From Citrobacter portucalensis (lineage in GTDB: Bacteria > Pseudomonadota > Gammaproteobacteria > Enterobacterales > Enterobacteriaceae): 64,000 nt of DNA. Both the position numbers and the translations under genes were made by a program. Where the stretch lies: NCBI RefSeq assembly GCF_002042885.1, contig NZ_MVFY01000007.1, forward strand, positions 62,001 through 126,000, read 5' to 3'. Within the stretch, counting starts at the first letter, position 1, and every line of letters starts with the position of its first letter. Below are positions 7,451-18,921 of this stretch, one piece after another. The notes beneath the pieces are model-generated. The model did not search any database and was not told the DNA's origin. It saw only the letters and a program-made list of their open reading frames with translations.

Positions 7451-8871
7451 TACCTGTTCCTGTTCGATACTGCGCTTCCTGCATCACGGGTGAGCCGCAG
7501 CGTATCCACCATACCTACCAGACAAATAATGGCAATAGCGACAAAGGCCAGCCGGAAACTGATCCCCGGAATATTGCCCAATGCCAGCTTTTCACTGACC
7601 ACATCGCCAATGCGGATGCCAATAGCGGCTAAAGAAATGCCCAACCCCACCGCTAATTGTGTCGCCGTACTGAACAGCGTATTAGCGTAGCTCATTTGTG
7701 CCGCGGGGACGTCCGCGAAGGCAAGCGTGCTGACGCCGGTAAACTGAATTGAGCGGAACACACCGCCCAGATACAACACCAGCAAAATAACCCACACGGG
7801 GGTCTGCGGCGTAATTAATGCACAGGCCAGCAACGCCAAAACGTTAAGTGCACCGTTAATCAACAGCAGTTTCTTAAAGCCCAGCCAGCGTATCAACGGT
7901 GTGGTGGCAGGTTTAATCGTCAGGTTGCCGACAAATACCGCCAGTACCAGCGAGCCCGCGTGAAAAGCGTTCATGCCAAAACCTACCTGAAACATTAACG
8001 GCAGCAGAAACGGCACGGCGCTGATAGAGGCACGAAACAGCGATCCGCCATACATGGTGACGCGAAAAGTAGGCACGTTCATGGCATCAAGGCGAATCAT
8101 TGGCCAGGCGGTGCGATGAAAATGATGCAGGGCAAACAGAAAGGTCACTGTTCCTAGCGCCAAAAGTCCGGCGGTCAGCCAGCCCTGAGGCTGTTGGGTT
8201 CCCAGTAACTCCATGGCATACACCAGGCTCACCATCGCAACAGAGGTTGCGATAAATCCCGTTATATCAAATGGGCGGCGCTCGTCGTCATGAATATCCG
8301 GGATAAAACGTAGCGCCAGCGCAATCGCCAGTATTCCGAGCGGTACATTAATGAAGAAGATCCAGCGCCAGTTGGCATAGCTGGTAATGAATCCGCCAAG
8401 GGGAGGGCCAATGATGGGTGCGACTAACGCGGGCCAGGTCAGGGTCGCAATAGCGGTGATCAACTGATGTTTAGGCGTGGTTCGCAATACCGCGAGTCGG
8501 CCAACCGGAACCATTAGCGCGCCACCTACACCCTGTAAGATTCGCATGGCGACAAAGCTCTCAAGGCTTTCGGACAAACCGCATAAAACCGAGGCGAGAG
8601 TAAATATCGCCAGTGCAAGGGTAAACACCTTTCGGGCGCCGAAGCGATCCGCAATCCACCCGCTGGCGGGGATCAGTACCGCGAGGGTGATCAGATAGGC
8701 ACTGATACCTATGTTCAGATCAACTGCCTGCACGCCAAAACTTTTCGCCATGTCGGGCAGTGCGGTGGCAATCACCGTGCCGTCAATAAACTCCATAAAG
8801 AAAGCCCCGGCAACAAGTAATGCAGCCGGGGATAGACCGCGTTTGTTCTCAACCGCTAAATGTTCACTCAT
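7450..8871 (-). CDS. MFS transporter, DHA2 (14-helix) drug-exporter-like
   Basis: A 473-residue inner-membrane protein with about 14 hydrophobic helices. Motifs of drug:H+ antiporters are visible: the helix 1 motif with D30 in EFIDGTVIATALP, motif A (GWIADRFGARKVF) after helix 2, and motif C-like GPPLGG in helix 5. It resembles E. coli MdtD more than EmrB in length and motif spacing. No membrane-fusion partner gene (emrA type) is adjacent, so it probably works alone. The ATG at 8871 has only a weak ribosome-binding site. Substrate unknown; the family exports cationic dyes, antibiotics or metabolites. Confidence 0.8.
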   Translation of the reverse strand: MSEHLAVENKRGLSPAALLVAGAFFMEFIDGTVIATALPDMAKSFGVQAVDLNIGISAYLITLAVLIPASGWIADRFGARKVFTLALAIFTLASVLCGLSESLESFVAMRILQGVGGALMVPVGRLAVLRTTPKHQLITAIATLTWPALVAPIIGPPLGGFITSYANWRWIFFINVPLGILAIALALRFIPDIHDDERRPFDITGFIATSVAMVSLVYAMELLGTQQPQGWLTAGLLALGTVTFLFALHHFHRTAWPMIRLDAMNVPTFRVTMYGGSLFRASISAVPFLLPLMFQVGFGMNAFHAGSLVLAVFVGNLTIKPATTPLIRWLGFKKLLLINGALNVLALLACALITPQTPVWVILLVLYLGGVFRSIQFTGVSTLAFADVPAAQMSYANTLFSTATQLAVGLGISLAAIGIRIGDVVSEKLALGNIPGISFRLAFVAIAIICLVGMVDTLRLTRDAGSAVSNRNR

Positions 8872-9000
8872 GTTGTGCTTGCCATCTCAAAAGAAACTGA
8901 CTGGAACTATTTTTATTTTCAGCGCATTCGGAAGGCATGCGCGGCTATCGTTTCGTTCGTTGAATGGGTACTATGACGACCTTTCTATAAGGAGCTCACT

Positions 9001-9252
9001 ATGTCCCAAACACTGAATGCCGATCAGGAACTGCTCTCGGACGTTGTTGCCTGTCAGCTGGTTATCAAGCAGATTCTGGATGTTCTTGATGTTATTGCCC
9101 CAGTAGAAGTTCGGGAGAAAATGTCCAGCCAGCTGAAAAGCATCGACTTTTCCAGCCATCCTGCAGGTGCCGATCCGGTCACTATGCGCGCAATACAAAA
9201 AGCGGTTGCCTTGATCGAGTTGAAATTCACGCCGCAGAATGAATCTCACTAA
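9001..9252 (+). CDS. yecJ: DUF2766 family protein YecJ
   Basis: An 83-residue cytoplasmic protein of the enterobacterial DUF2766 family, the same length as E. coli YecJ and almost the same sequence. It appears all-helical, with a central amphipathic segment ([12 protein letters not shown]). No catalytic motif, signal peptide or membrane helix is seen. The ATG at 9001 follows AAGGAGC with ideal spacing. It is divergent from the MFS gene and convergent with ftnB, from which it is separated by a REP element. Function unknown. Confidence 0.85.
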   Translation: MSQTLNADQELLSDVVACQLVIKQILDVLDVIAPVEVREKMSSQLKSIDFSSHPAGADPVTMRAIQKAVALIELKFTPQNESH

Positions 9253-9336
9253 AATAAACCGTTGTTTCAGGTTTTAGAAAGGTTTTTTTGCGCCTCGCAG
9301 AATGAGAGGCGTGGGCGTAGAGAAAATTAAGCACCA

Positions 9337-9368
9337 GCCGGATAAGGTGCGTCGCATCGTTATCCGGC
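9337..9368. repeat. REP palindrome between yecJ and ftnB
   Basis: GCCGGATAA (9337-9345) pairs with TTATCCGGC (9360-9368), the usual REP/PU palindrome. It lies between convergent genes. A second short stem (cgcctc/gaggcg) lies just upstream near 9290-9311. Confidence 0.8.
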
Positions 9369-9391
9369 ATTAACACGATGAAAATTGAAGA

Positions 9392-9895
9392 TTAGTGATG
9401 TTGATAGTTCACGACGTTCAGCAGGTGCTTATCGGTTTGCGCCATGCACAGTCCCGCACGTTTAGCGCTGCGGACTTCATCAAGAATCGTCTGTAACAGC
9501 ACGCCATCCTGCTGCTGCTCTTTTTCCAGATCGTGAAGAAAATCAATGGTTGTTGCATCATTCAAGGCTTCTGCTTCATTGGTTAAGCGTGATAGCTTGC
9601 TGTAACGCTGTTGGTATTCATCCAGCGTTTTCTGAAACAGTTCTTCAAGGGAAGTTAGTTCATCACCTGGAACATCGATAGCCTTGACGATAGGGTTAGC
9701 CCCGGCACTTTTCATAAAATTAAACATACGCATCATTTGAGTCACGTTACCTTGCGCCTGGGTGCGTAGAAAGGTTGCGGTGCCAGTCAGGCTGTGTTCG
9801 TAGCACCATTCACTGAGATGCAGGTAAAGATTCGATGCGTAGAACTCGAGGTTCATTTGCGTGTTAAGTTTATGAACAATTCCAACTGCAGCCAT
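9392..9895 (-). CDS. ftnB: ferritin-like protein FtnB
   Basis: A 167-residue ferritin homologue matching E. coli FtnB in length and sequence. Aligned with FtnA from the same window, helix B lacks the ferroxidase ligands: AQGNVTQM replaces AQEEMTHM, so Glu50 becomes Asn50 and His53 becomes Gln53. The diiron centre is therefore probably not functional in the classical way. In Salmonella FtnB has been tied to repair of oxidised iron-sulfur clusters and virulence; in E. coli it is CpxR-regulated. The ATG at 9895 follows AAGGATATTGAT. It is convergent with yecJ, with 554 bp of non-coding DNA upstream. Confidence 0.92.
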   Translation of the reverse strand: MAAVGIVHKLNTQMNLEFYASNLYLHLSEWCYEHSLTGTATFLRTQAQGNVTQMMRMFNFMKSAGANPIVKAIDVPGDELTSLEELFQKTLDEYQQRYSKLSRLTNEAEALNDATTIDFLHDLEKEQQQDGVLLQTILDEVRSAKRAGLCMAQTDKHLLNVVNYQHH

Positions 9896-10449
9896 ATCAA
9901 TATCCTTATTTCCAGAAAGGGGGATGTACGTTACTAACGTCAGTGCAACGGGCTGCCGCTACACGTCACCTCTACGTACAATTAAAACTGTTAGCAGAAT
10001 AAATCCGTTCCGCCGGTCCTTTAGTGATCACGAATTATATTCGCTCCCGATCAAGATTCAGCATAACTCCAGTCCCGGCATAAGAAAATCCTTAAATCTG
10101 CGTATTTATGATTTTTTACATATTGTCATAGCAATATTAGTGATTTTTCCGCTTGTGCATATAAATGCTGTGAATATAACAGATTGATATTTATAGCATT
10201 AAAGTGAAGTATTGATAATGAAATGATGTTTCATATCACGAAATGGAATTTCACAATCAGGTATTGTCTGTCGCCAGATGATTATCTGGTCTTCGGATGA
10301 AGAAATTTCACCATGGACCCGCGTCTGTGAACGCTATCTGCTGGCTAATTTTTTTGCGCCAGATCAGTTTTGTGGAAATTAATAAAGTTAAGCGCCTGAA
10401 TGATTCGACATTTATTGTTTGGTGTATTTGGAAAAATCGAGGAGTGTGT
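9896..10449. other. 554 bp intergenic region between ftnB and the DJ-1 gene
   Basis: Divergent promoter region for ftnB (minus) and the DJ-1-like gene (plus). It is AT-rich at 10080-10260. No operator, repeat or RNA gene was recognised; short frames here (for example 9924-10187) have no coding signals. Confidence 0.6.
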
Positions 10450-11007
10450 ATGAAAAAGGTTGCCGTGCTACTGGCACCTGGTTTTGAAGAGGCGGAAGCC
10501 ATTGTGACCATTGATATTCTGCGCCGCCTGCAGATCGAAGTTGAAACACTGGCCTGCGCCGAGTCCCGTGCGGTGGTGAGCTACCATGACGTGCCGATGG
10601 TGACGGACAGCACGCTGGCTGCGCGTCAGACGGATCTTTATGATGCCGTTGTGTTACCCGGCGGGCCGCAGGGCAGCGTTAACCTTGCCGCCAGTGAGTC
10701 TGTCATCCAGTTTATCGCTCGCCATGACGAGGCAGGAAAACTCATTTGCCCGGTGTGTTCTGCGGCGGCGCGCGTGCTGGGCGGCAACGGCCTGCTGAAG
10801 GGGCGTCGCTATGTGTGTTCGGGAGATCTGTGGCAAAACGTCGCGGATGGGGAATATATTGATGCGCCGGTTGTTGAAGATGGCAACCTTATTAGCGGCA
10901 AAGGATTAGGGCATATTTTCGATTTTGCTTTCACGCTTTCAGCGCGTCTGCTGGAAGATGACATTCCGGTTCGCGATCACGCTGACCACATTTATTACAG
11001 ATGGTAA
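10450..11007 (+). CDS. DJ-1/PfpI (YajL-like) family protein
   Basis: A 185-residue flavodoxin-like protein of the DJ-1/ThiJ/PfpI superfamily. The conserved glutamate is Glu16 in GFEEAEA and the nucleophile-elbow cysteine is Cys103 in PVCSAA; VVLPGG before it is also typical. The nearest relatives are the YajL/DJ-1 branch, to which chaperone, deglycase/glyoxalase or redox-sensor roles have been assigned. Unusually, a second cysteine (Cys100) sits three residues before the nucleophile, making a CPVC motif. The ATG at 10450 follows GAGGAGTGTG; the 51-codon upstream extension to 10297 has no ribosome-binding site and was rejected. It is not in the E. coli K-12 order between ftnB and araF. Confidence 0.82.
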   Translation: MKKVAVLLAPGFEEAEAIVTIDILRRLQIEVETLACAESRAVVSYHDVPMVTDSTLAARQTDLYDAVVLPGGPQGSVNLAASESVIQFIARHDEAGKLICPVCSAAARVLGGNGLLKGRRYVCSGDLWQNVADGEYIDAPVVEDGNLISGKGLGHIFDFAFTLSARLLEDDIPVRDHADHIYYRW

Positions 11008-11016
11008 TCATTGTGC

Positions 11017-11040
11017 TCCCGAATGCTTCGGTATTCGGGA
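11017..11040. terminator. hairpin after the DJ-1-like gene
   Basis: TCCCGAAT (11017-11024) pairs with ATTCGGGA (11033-11040) around GCTTCGGT, which contains a TTCG element. There is no T run, so termination may be Rho-assisted or the hairpin may only stabilise the transcript. Confidence 0.5.
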
Positions 11041-11041
11041 A

Positions 11042-11079
11042 CAAGGATTCGTTGGCTGATGTTATGGACTAATCTGCTA
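11042..11079. promoter_or_regulatory. tandem AraC half-sites upstream of araF
   Basis: TATGGA-N7-GCTA at 11063-11079 is an exact inverse match to the AraC half-site (TAGC-N7-TCCATA). A weaker copy, CAAGGA-N7-GCTG, starts exactly 21 bp upstream at 11042, the spacing of araI1-araI2. A partial CRP-like sequence, TGTGATGCCGCTCTCT, lies at 11165-11180. The rest of the 318 bp region (to 11325) shows no other recognised signal, and a 64-codon frame in it lacks support. Confidence 0.65.
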
Positions 11080-11325
11080 CCCCTCTTTTTTCCCGTCGAC
11101 AAAACCGCGTTTTTTTATGTCATTTCCCGCTGAATTTATGTACGCAATTACTGTAATTCTGTGGTGTGATGCCGCTCTCTTATGGAGAATCAATTTCCCG
11201 CTAAAAATACTCTCAGCACTGGCATTGATCTTATCAATAAAAGGTAATGCCTTGTTTTACGTCCGAATTACAAAAAATCGTCTGATTTTACCCTACATAA
11301 AAGAACGTTAAAGCTGGAGTTAACC

Positions 11326-12315
11326 ATGCACAAATTCACTAAAGCGCTGGCTGCCATCGGTCTGGCGGCCATTATGTCACAATCCGCTATCGCTGAATCC
11401 ATGAAGCTCGGTTTCCTGGTCAAACAGCCGGAAGAACCGTGGTTCCAGACTGAATGGAAATTTGCCGATAAAGCCGGTAAAGACCTTGGTTTTGAGGTGA
11501 TTAAAATTGCCGTTCCGGATGGTGAGAAAACCCTTAACGCCATCGACAGCCTGGCTGCAAGTGGAGCAAAAGGGTTTGTGATTTGTACGCCAGACCCAAA
11601 ACTGGGGCCAGCCATTATGGCTAAGGCGCGCGGCTACGATATGAAAGTCATTGCCGTCGACGACCAGTTTGCCAACGCCAAAGGTAAGCCGATGGATACC
11701 GTGCCACTGGTGATGATGGCGGCAACCAAAATTGGTGAGCGCCAGGGCCAGGAGCTGTACAAGGAGATGCAAAAACGCGGTTGGGATGTGAAATCCACCG
11801 CCGTAATGGCCATTACCGCCAACGAACTGGATACCGCACGTCGTCGTACTTCTGGTTCAATGGAAGCGCTTAAAGCCGCAGGCTTCCCGGAAAAACAGAT
11901 TTACCAGGTCCCAACAAAATCGAATGACATCCCCGGCGCATTCGACGCCGCCAACTCCATGCTGGTTCAGCATCCTGAAGTCAAAAACTGGCTGATTGTC
12001 GGCATGAACGACAACACCGTGCTGGGTGGCGTACGTGCGACCGAAGGGCAGGGCTTCAAAGCACCAAACGTGATTGGTATCGGGATCAACGGCGTTGACG
12101 CGGTGAGCGAACTGTCAAAAGGCGAAGCGACCGGGTTTTACGGTTCACTGCTGCCAAGCCCGGACGTGCACGGCTACAAATCCAGTGAAATGCTCTACAA
12201 CTGGGTAACGAAAGGTGCAGAGCCACCGGCATTCACTGAAGTGACAGATGTGGTGCTGATTACCCGCGATAACTTCAAAGAAGAGCTGGCGAAGAAAGGC
12301 TTAGGCGGTAAGTAA
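11326..12315 (+). CDS. araF: L-arabinose-binding periplasmic protein AraF
   Basis: A 329-residue periplasmic-binding protein (type 1, sugar-binding) with a standard signal peptide (MHKFTKALAA... cut near AIAES, about residue 23). It binds L-arabinose with high affinity and delivers it to AraGH. Length and sequence match E. coli AraF almost throughout, including KQPEEPWFQTEW with ligand-contacting residues and the hinge segments. The ATG at 11326 follows a GGAG. It is the first gene of araFGH; the AraC half-sites upstream indicate arabinose induction. A BIME in the araF-araG gap may raise AraF relative to the membrane subunits. Confidence 0.96.
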   Translation: MHKFTKALAAIGLAAIMSQSAIAESMKLGFLVKQPEEPWFQTEWKFADKAGKDLGFEVIKIAVPDGEKTLNAIDSLAASGAKGFVICTPDPKLGPAIMAKARGYDMKVIAVDDQFANAKGKPMDTVPLVMMAATKIGERQGQELYKEMQKRGWDVKSTAVMAITANELDTARRRTSGSMEALKAAGFPEKQIYQVPTKSNDIPGAFDAANSMLVQHPEVKNWLIVGMNDNTVLGGVRATEGQGFKAPNVIGIGINGVDAVSELSKGEATGFYGSLLPSPDVHGYKSSEMLYNWVTKGAEPPAFTEVTDVVLITRDNFKEELAKKGLGGK

Positions 12316-12333
12316 CAGAAGTGCTGCGATGTT

Positions 12334-12400
12334 GTAGGCCGGATAAGGCGAAGCCGCCATCCGGCGCAATGCCCGGTGGCACTGTGCTTACCGGGCCTAC
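12334..12400. repeat. BIME (two REP units) between araF and araG
   Basis: REP unit 1 is GTAGGCCGGAT...ATCCGGC (12334-12365); unit 2 is a variant, GCCCGGT...ACCGGGCCTAC (12371-12400). They lie inside the operon, where such elements usually protect the upstream message. Confidence 0.85.
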
Positions 12401-12447
12401 GTCCGGCGGTTTTCCTGGCCGGTAAAATCCTGACTCACGGAGACGTT

Positions 12448-13962
12448 ATGCAACAGTCTACCCCGTATCTCTCATTTCGCGGCATTGGCAAAACGTTCCC
12501 GGGCGTTAAGGCGCTGACGGATATCAGTTTCGACTGCTATGCCGGACAGGTGCATGCGCTGATGGGCGAAAATGGCGCCGGGAAATCAACACTCTTAAAA
12601 ATTCTCAGCGGTAACTATGCGCCAACAACGGGATCTCTGACGATCCGCGGACAGGAAGTTTCGTTCGCGGATACCACTGCCGCACTCAACGCCGGTGTCG
12701 CCATTATTTATCAGGAACTGCATCTCGTCCCGGAAATGACCGTTGCCGAGAATATTTACTTAGGGCAGTTACCGCACAAAGGCGGGATTGTGAACCGCTC
12801 GCTGCTGAACTATGAAGCAGGAATCCAGTTGAAGCATCTGGGGATGGATATCGATCCCGATACCCCACTGAAATACCTCTCCATTGGCCAGTGGCAGATG
12901 GTGGAGATTGCAAAAGCGCTGGCGCGAAACGCCAAAATTATCGCCTTTGATGAACCAACCAGCTCCCTGTCGGCTCGCGAGATTGAGAATCTGTTTCGCG
13001 TCATCCGTGAGCTGCGCAACGAAGGACGCATCATTCTGTACGTTTCACACCGTATGGAGGAGATTTTTGCTCTCAGCGATGCCATCACCGTGTTTAAAGA
13101 TGGTCATTACGTCAAAACGTTCACGGACATGCAGCAGGTCGATCACGATGCGCTGGTGCAGGCGATGGTCGGGCGCGACCTCGGGGATATCTATGGCTGG
13201 AAATCCAGACCGTATGGCACAGAGCGTCTGCGGCTGCATGAAGTCAAAGCTCCAGGCGTGCGTACGCCAATCAGCTTATCCGTGCGAAGCGGTGAAATTG
13301 TCGGGCTGTTTGGCCTGGTGGGGGCCGGACGTAGCGAATTAATGAAAGGGCTGTTCGGCGGTACGCGTATCACGGCGGGCCAGGTATTTATTGATGAACA
13401 GCCTATCGATATCCGTAAACCAAGCCATGCCATTGAAGCGGGGATGATGCTGTGCCCGGAGGATCGCAAAGCTGAAGGGATCATTCCGGTCCATTCAGTG
13501 CGCAACAACATCAACATTAGTGCACGGCGTAAGCATGTTCTGGGGGGATGCGTGATCAACAACGGCTGGGAAGAGACCAATGCCGATCACCATATTCGTT
13601 CACTCAACATCAAAACGCCGGGAGCAGAGCAACTGATCATGAACCTCTCCGGCGGTAATCAACAGAAGGCTATTCTCGGTCGTTGGTTATCGGAAGAGAT
13701 GAAAGTGATTTTGTTGGATGAGCCTACACGCGGCATTGATGTGGGCGCCAAGCATGAAATTTACAACGTGATTTATGCCCTCGCAGCGCGCGGTGTGGCC
13801 GTGTTGTTTGCTTCCAGTGACCTGCCAGAAGTGCTCGGTGTCGCCGACCGTATTGTGGTGATGAGAGAAGGCGAAATTGCCGGTGAGTTACTTCATGAAC
13901 AGGCGGATGAGCGCCAGGCGTTGAGCCTTGCTATGCCTAAAGTCAGCCAGGCTGTAGCCTGA
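12448..13962 (+). CDS. araG: L-arabinose ABC transporter ATP-binding protein AraG
   Basis: A 504-residue cytoplasmic ATPase with two fused ABC domains, as in all CUT2 sugar importers. The first domain has Walker [10 protein letters not shown] (about residues 40-48), a degenerate signature (LSIGQ) and Walker [11 protein letters not shown]. The second has an altered P-loop ([10 protein letters not shown]), signature NLSGGNQQK and Walker [11 protein letters not shown]. It powers arabinose import through AraH. The ATG at 12448 matches the E. coli start and follows GGAGACGTT; the frame extending upstream to 12376 runs through the BIME and is not coding. An 11 bp gap separates it from araH. Confidence 0.96.
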   Translation: MQQSTPYLSFRGIGKTFPGVKALTDISFDCYAGQVHALMGENGAGKSTLLKILSGNYAPTTGSLTIRGQEVSFADTTAALNAGVAIIYQELHLVPEMTVAENIYLGQLPHKGGIVNRSLLNYEAGIQLKHLGMDIDPDTPLKYLSIGQWQMVEIAKALARNAKIIAFDEPTSSLSAREIENLFRVIRELRNEGRIILYVSHRMEEIFALSDAITVFKDGHYVKTFTDMQQVDHDALVQAMVGRDLGDIYGWKSRPYGTERLRLHEVKAPGVRTPISLSVRSGEIVGLFGLVGAGRSELMKGLFGGTRITAGQVFIDEQPIDIRKPSHAIEAGMMLCPEDRKAEGIIPVHSVRNNINISARRKHVLGGCVINNGWEETNADHHIRSLNIKTPGAEQLIMNLSGGNQQKAILGRWLSEEMKVILLDEPTRGIDVGAKHEIYNVIYALAARGVAVLFASSDLPEVLGVADRIVVMREGEIAGELLHEQADERQALSLAMPKVSQAVA

Positions 13963-13973
13963 ATAAGGAGAGT

Positions 13974-14963
13974 ATGATGTCTTCCGTTTCTACATCGGGT
14001 TCTGGCGCAACGAAGTCGGCGCTAAATCTGGGCCGCATTTGGGACCAATACGGCATGCTGGTGGTGTTCGCCGTGCTGTTCCTGGTTTGTTCCCTCTTTG
14101 TGCCAAACTTTGCGACTTTCATCAACATGAAGGGGTTAGGGCTGGCGGTATCAATGTCGGGTATGGTTGCCTGCGGGATGCTGTTTTGTCTGGCATCCGG
14201 TGATTTCGACCTGTCTGTCGCGTCTGTAATTGCCTGTGCTGGTGTTACCACTGCCGTAGTCATTAACATGACCGAAAGTCTGTGGATTGGCGTGGCTGCC
14301 GGGCTGCTGCTCGGTATTCTGTGTGGTCTGGTGAATGGGTTCGTGATTGCGCGGTTAAAAATTAACGCCCTGATCACTACTCTTGCGACAATGCAGATTG
14401 TACGTGGTCTGGCCTATATTATCTCCGACGGTAAGGCAGTCGGGATTGAAGACGAGCGTTTCTTCACACTCGGCTATGCTAACTGGTTTGGTCTGCCGGC
14501 ACCTATCTGGATCACGGTCGTTTGTTTCATTGTCTTTGGCTTACTGCTGAACAAAACCACGTTTGGGCGTAATACGCTGGCCATTGGGGGCAATGAAGAG
14601 GCGGCGCGCCTGGCTGGGGTTCCGGTTGTTCGTACCAAGATTATTATCTTTATTCTTTCCGGTCTGGTATCCGCCATTGCCGGAATTATCCTCGCATCGC
14701 GTATGACCAGCGGCCAGCCAATGACCTCAATCGGTTATGAGTTGATCGTTATTTCGGCCTGCGTGTTAGGGGGCGTTTCGCTTAAAGGCGGCATCGGAAA
14801 AATCTCATATGTGGTGGCCGGGGTGTTGATCCTGGGGACGGTTGAGAATGCGATGAACCTGCTGAATATCTCTCCGTTCGCGCAGTATGTGGTACGTGGC
14901 CTCATCCTGCTGGCGGCGGTGATCTTCGACCGTTACAAGCAAAAAGCGAAGCGTACCGTTTGA
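13974..14963 (+). CDS. araH: L-arabinose ABC transporter permease AraH
   Basis: A 329-residue inner-membrane permease of the BPD_transp_2 (CUT2) family with 8-10 hydrophobic helices; two copies form the channel of AraFG2H2. It is nearly identical to E. coli AraH, including GDFDLSVAS and the EEAARLAGV coupling-loop region. Two consecutive ATGs (13974, 13977) follow AAGGAG; the first is used, the second would remove one residue. It is the last gene of araFGH, with a strong terminator 40 bp downstream. Confidence 0.95.
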   Translation: MMSSVSTSGSGATKSALNLGRIWDQYGMLVVFAVLFLVCSLFVPNFATFINMKGLGLAVSMSGMVACGMLFCLASGDFDLSVASVIACAGVTTAVVINMTESLWIGVAAGLLLGILCGLVNGFVIARLKINALITTLATMQIVRGLAYIISDGKAVGIEDERFFTLGYANWFGLPAPIWITVVCFIVFGLLLNKTTFGRNTLAIGGNEEAARLAGVPVVRTKIIIFILSGLVSAIAGIILASRMTSGQPMTSIGYELIVISACVLGGVSLKGGIGKISYVVAGVLILGTVENAMNLLNISPFAQYVVRGLILLAAVIFDRYKQKAKRTV

Positions 14964-14991
14964 TGATTTAAACCCCAACTTTTTAGTCTAG

Positions 14992-17338
<2,347 letters not shown>

Positions 17339-17355
17339 AGTCGTGGCACTGTGGA

Positions 17356-17784
17356 TTAATCTCCAGCTAGCGGAACCAGAAGAACGTCCACCTGGCTGGT
17401 ATGAATCACGCTTTTCGCTGAACAGGAAGCGCGCGAAAAAAAACTGTGGTTATGGTTGCCGTAAATGACCAGATCAATGGCGTGTTTGCGGCACACATCC
17501 AGGATATGTTCATTCAGAGCCCCATAGGTAATAAAGGTATGCTCAATGGGGTATTCTGCTTCTTTGCTAAGTTTGTCGATAAAATCCTGAGTCTCTTCCT
17601 GCATCACTTCACGCAGGTCTTCCAGCATGGGGGCAGCAAACTGGTTATACAGTTCGGGGTCTGAGACCAGCGTAATCAGGCTAATTCGGGCGTTGACAGG
17701 GCGAGCGATAGAAACCGCCTTGTCTAACAACTGCTGACTTTCAGGGGTGGCGGCAACAGCAACAAGAATGTGCGAATAGCTCAT
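17356..17784 (-). CDS. uspC: universal stress protein UspC
   Basis: A 142-residue cytosolic Usp-domain protein with an N-terminal YSHILVAVA strand and a Rossmann-like alpha/beta fold. The C-terminal segment (GNHNHSFFSRASCSAKSVI) follows the pattern of the UspA/C/D subgroup and lacks the clear ATP-binding G-x2-G-x9-G(S/T) motif of UspFG. In E. coli UspC is needed for motility and scaffolds the KdpDE signalling pair under salt stress; it lies next to flhDC there too. The ATG at 17784 follows AAGGAGCGAG. Confidence 0.93.
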   Translation of the reverse strand: MSYSHILVAVAATPESQQLLDKAVSIARPVNARISLITLVSDPELYNQFAAPMLEDLREVMQEETQDFIDKLSKEAEYPIEHTFITYGALNEHILDVCRKHAIDLVIYGNHNHSFFSRASCSAKSVIHTSQVDVLLVPLAGD

Positions 17785-18288
17785 AACTCGCTCCTTTTTT
17801 TCAAGAATTATGAGAGGGCTTTTCAGCTTTACTCAGCTTACCCCATACTGCAACGTTTCCCGCCTCGATAGTGTGAATGTCATCATGATTATTCATTAAT
17901 TATTCTTATAAATAGAATAATCTATTCATATTAGTTGCAGATATGTTCAGGTTACTTAAGTGAAACCCACTGCTAATGAAAACAATGTGTTAATAAAAAT
18001 TAAACATATATTAACATTCGCAAGGTCGTCACATCGCGGTATTAATTAATCACTCTAAATATTTAACTTATTGTTTCTAAAGAATTTAATTAAAAAAGTT
18101 TTTTGAGTTAAATATGTGATCCAGCTCGCTATTTCACGGCGTGATATTAACGGATGTGAACAAAATACTATTCGGTTTTATTGCAAGAATATTCGTACAT
18201 CAGGAATTGAAATAGATGATTGCGGATTAAAAAATAAGCAAAGTAAAAGCTGCGCTGATGGATTTATGTTAAGTGTTTGGCTGGTTTA

Positions 18289-18304
18289 TGTGATCTTGAT
18301 CACA
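18289..18304. promoter_or_regulatory. CRP site of flhDC
   Basis: TGTGATCTTGATCACA is a full match to the CRP consensus TGTGA-N6-TCACA. Its centre lies about 72 bp before the predicted transcription start, as in E. coli flhDC. Confidence 0.9.
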
Positions 18305-18332
18305 TATTCTTTAAATTCGCAGCATACCTCCG

Positions 18333-18361
18333 TTGTATGTGTAACTGACGGCGGGTAGAGT
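18333..18361 (+). promoter_or_regulatory. flhDC promoter (-35 TTGTAT, -10 TAGAGT)
   Basis: TTGTAT (18333-18338) and TAGAGT (18356-18361) with a 17 bp spacer. They place the start near 18369 and a leader of about 209 nt, close to the 198 nt known for E. coli. Confidence 0.65.
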
Positions 18362-18371
18362 TGCGTCGAAT

Positions 18372-18385
18372 TAGGAAAAATCTTA
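18372..18385. promoter_or_regulatory. RcsAB box in the flhDC leader
   Basis: TAGGAAAAATCTTA lies just after the predicted start point, matching the RcsAB site described at E. coli flhDC, where envelope stress represses motility. The GGA within it also resembles a CsrA contact. Confidence 0.65.
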
Positions 18386-18577
18386 GACATTTGTAAGAAT
18401 TGATGTGAGCTTGTAAGGGACGCTGCCTTCTTAAAAGGGAATGTTTAGACAACGCGTAAGTGTCGTCACGCTGCTATGTATTTGACCTTTTGCTTTTTTT
18501 TACCGGGCCTTCCCGGCGACATCACGGGGTGCGGTTTTACCGCATGAAAACAATGTTGGTTATTATGGATGCAAATA

Positions 18578-18919
18578 ATGCATACATCCGAGTTGCTGAA
18601 ACACATCTATGACATCAATTTGTCATATTTATTGCTTGCACAGCGTTTGATCGTTCAGGACAAAGCATCTGCGATGTTTCGCCTTGGTATCAGCGAGGAA
18701 ATGGCGGACACGTTGGCAACATTAACACTTCCTCAAATGGTCAAACTGGCCGAAACAAACCAACTGGTATGTCATTTCCGTTTCGACGATCACCAGACTG
18801 TTACTCGCCTGACGCAAGACTCCCGCGTTGACGATCTTCAGCAAATTCATACTGGTATCATGCTTTCAACACGCCTGTTAAGCGACATCGATGATGCAGC
18901 ACGTAAGAAAAGGGCTTGA
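18578..18919 (+). CDS. flhD: flagellar master regulator subunit FlhD
   Basis: A 113-residue, mainly helical subunit of the FlhD4C2 transcription activator that switches on class 2 flagellar operons. The sequence follows E. coli FlhD except for a three-residue shorter C-terminal tail ([11 protein letters not shown]). The ATG at 18578 (MHTSELL) matches the E. coli start; an in-frame ATG at 18569 would add MQI and cannot be excluded. Neither has a strong ribosome-binding site, in keeping with heavy post-transcriptional control (CsrA, sRNAs) of this leader. flhC starts 2 bp after its stop codon. Confidence 0.95.
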   Translation: MHTSELLKHIYDINLSYLLLAQRLIVQDKASAMFRLGISEEMADTLATLTLPQMVKLAETNQLVCHFRFDDHQTVTRLTQDSRVDDLQQIHTGIMLSTRLLSDIDDAARKKRA

Positions 18920-18921
18920 TG

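Larger units (their letters stand above)
17785..18577. other. 793 bp regulatory region between uspC and flhD
   Basis: Long AT-rich divergent intergenic region typical of flhDC. It contains the CRP site, promoter and RcsAB box listed separately, then a leader of about 210 nt to flhD. The upstream part (17800-18280) shows no gene, insertion sequence or recognised repeat; a frame at 18116-18358 runs across the promoter and is not coding. Confidence 0.7.

Noticed and set aside
9924-10187. 87-codon frame in the ftnB upstream region
   Set aside because: No ribosome-binding site, random-looking composition, overlaps the ftnB promoter area.
11117-11311. 64-codon frame upstream of araF with a hydrophobic segment
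   Set aside because: It lies in the AT-rich ara control region, lacks a ribosome-binding site and any family resemblance, and crosses likely regulatory sequence.
18116-18358. 80-codon frame upstream of flhD
   Set aside because: It runs through the CRP site and flhDC promoter, which are much better supported.
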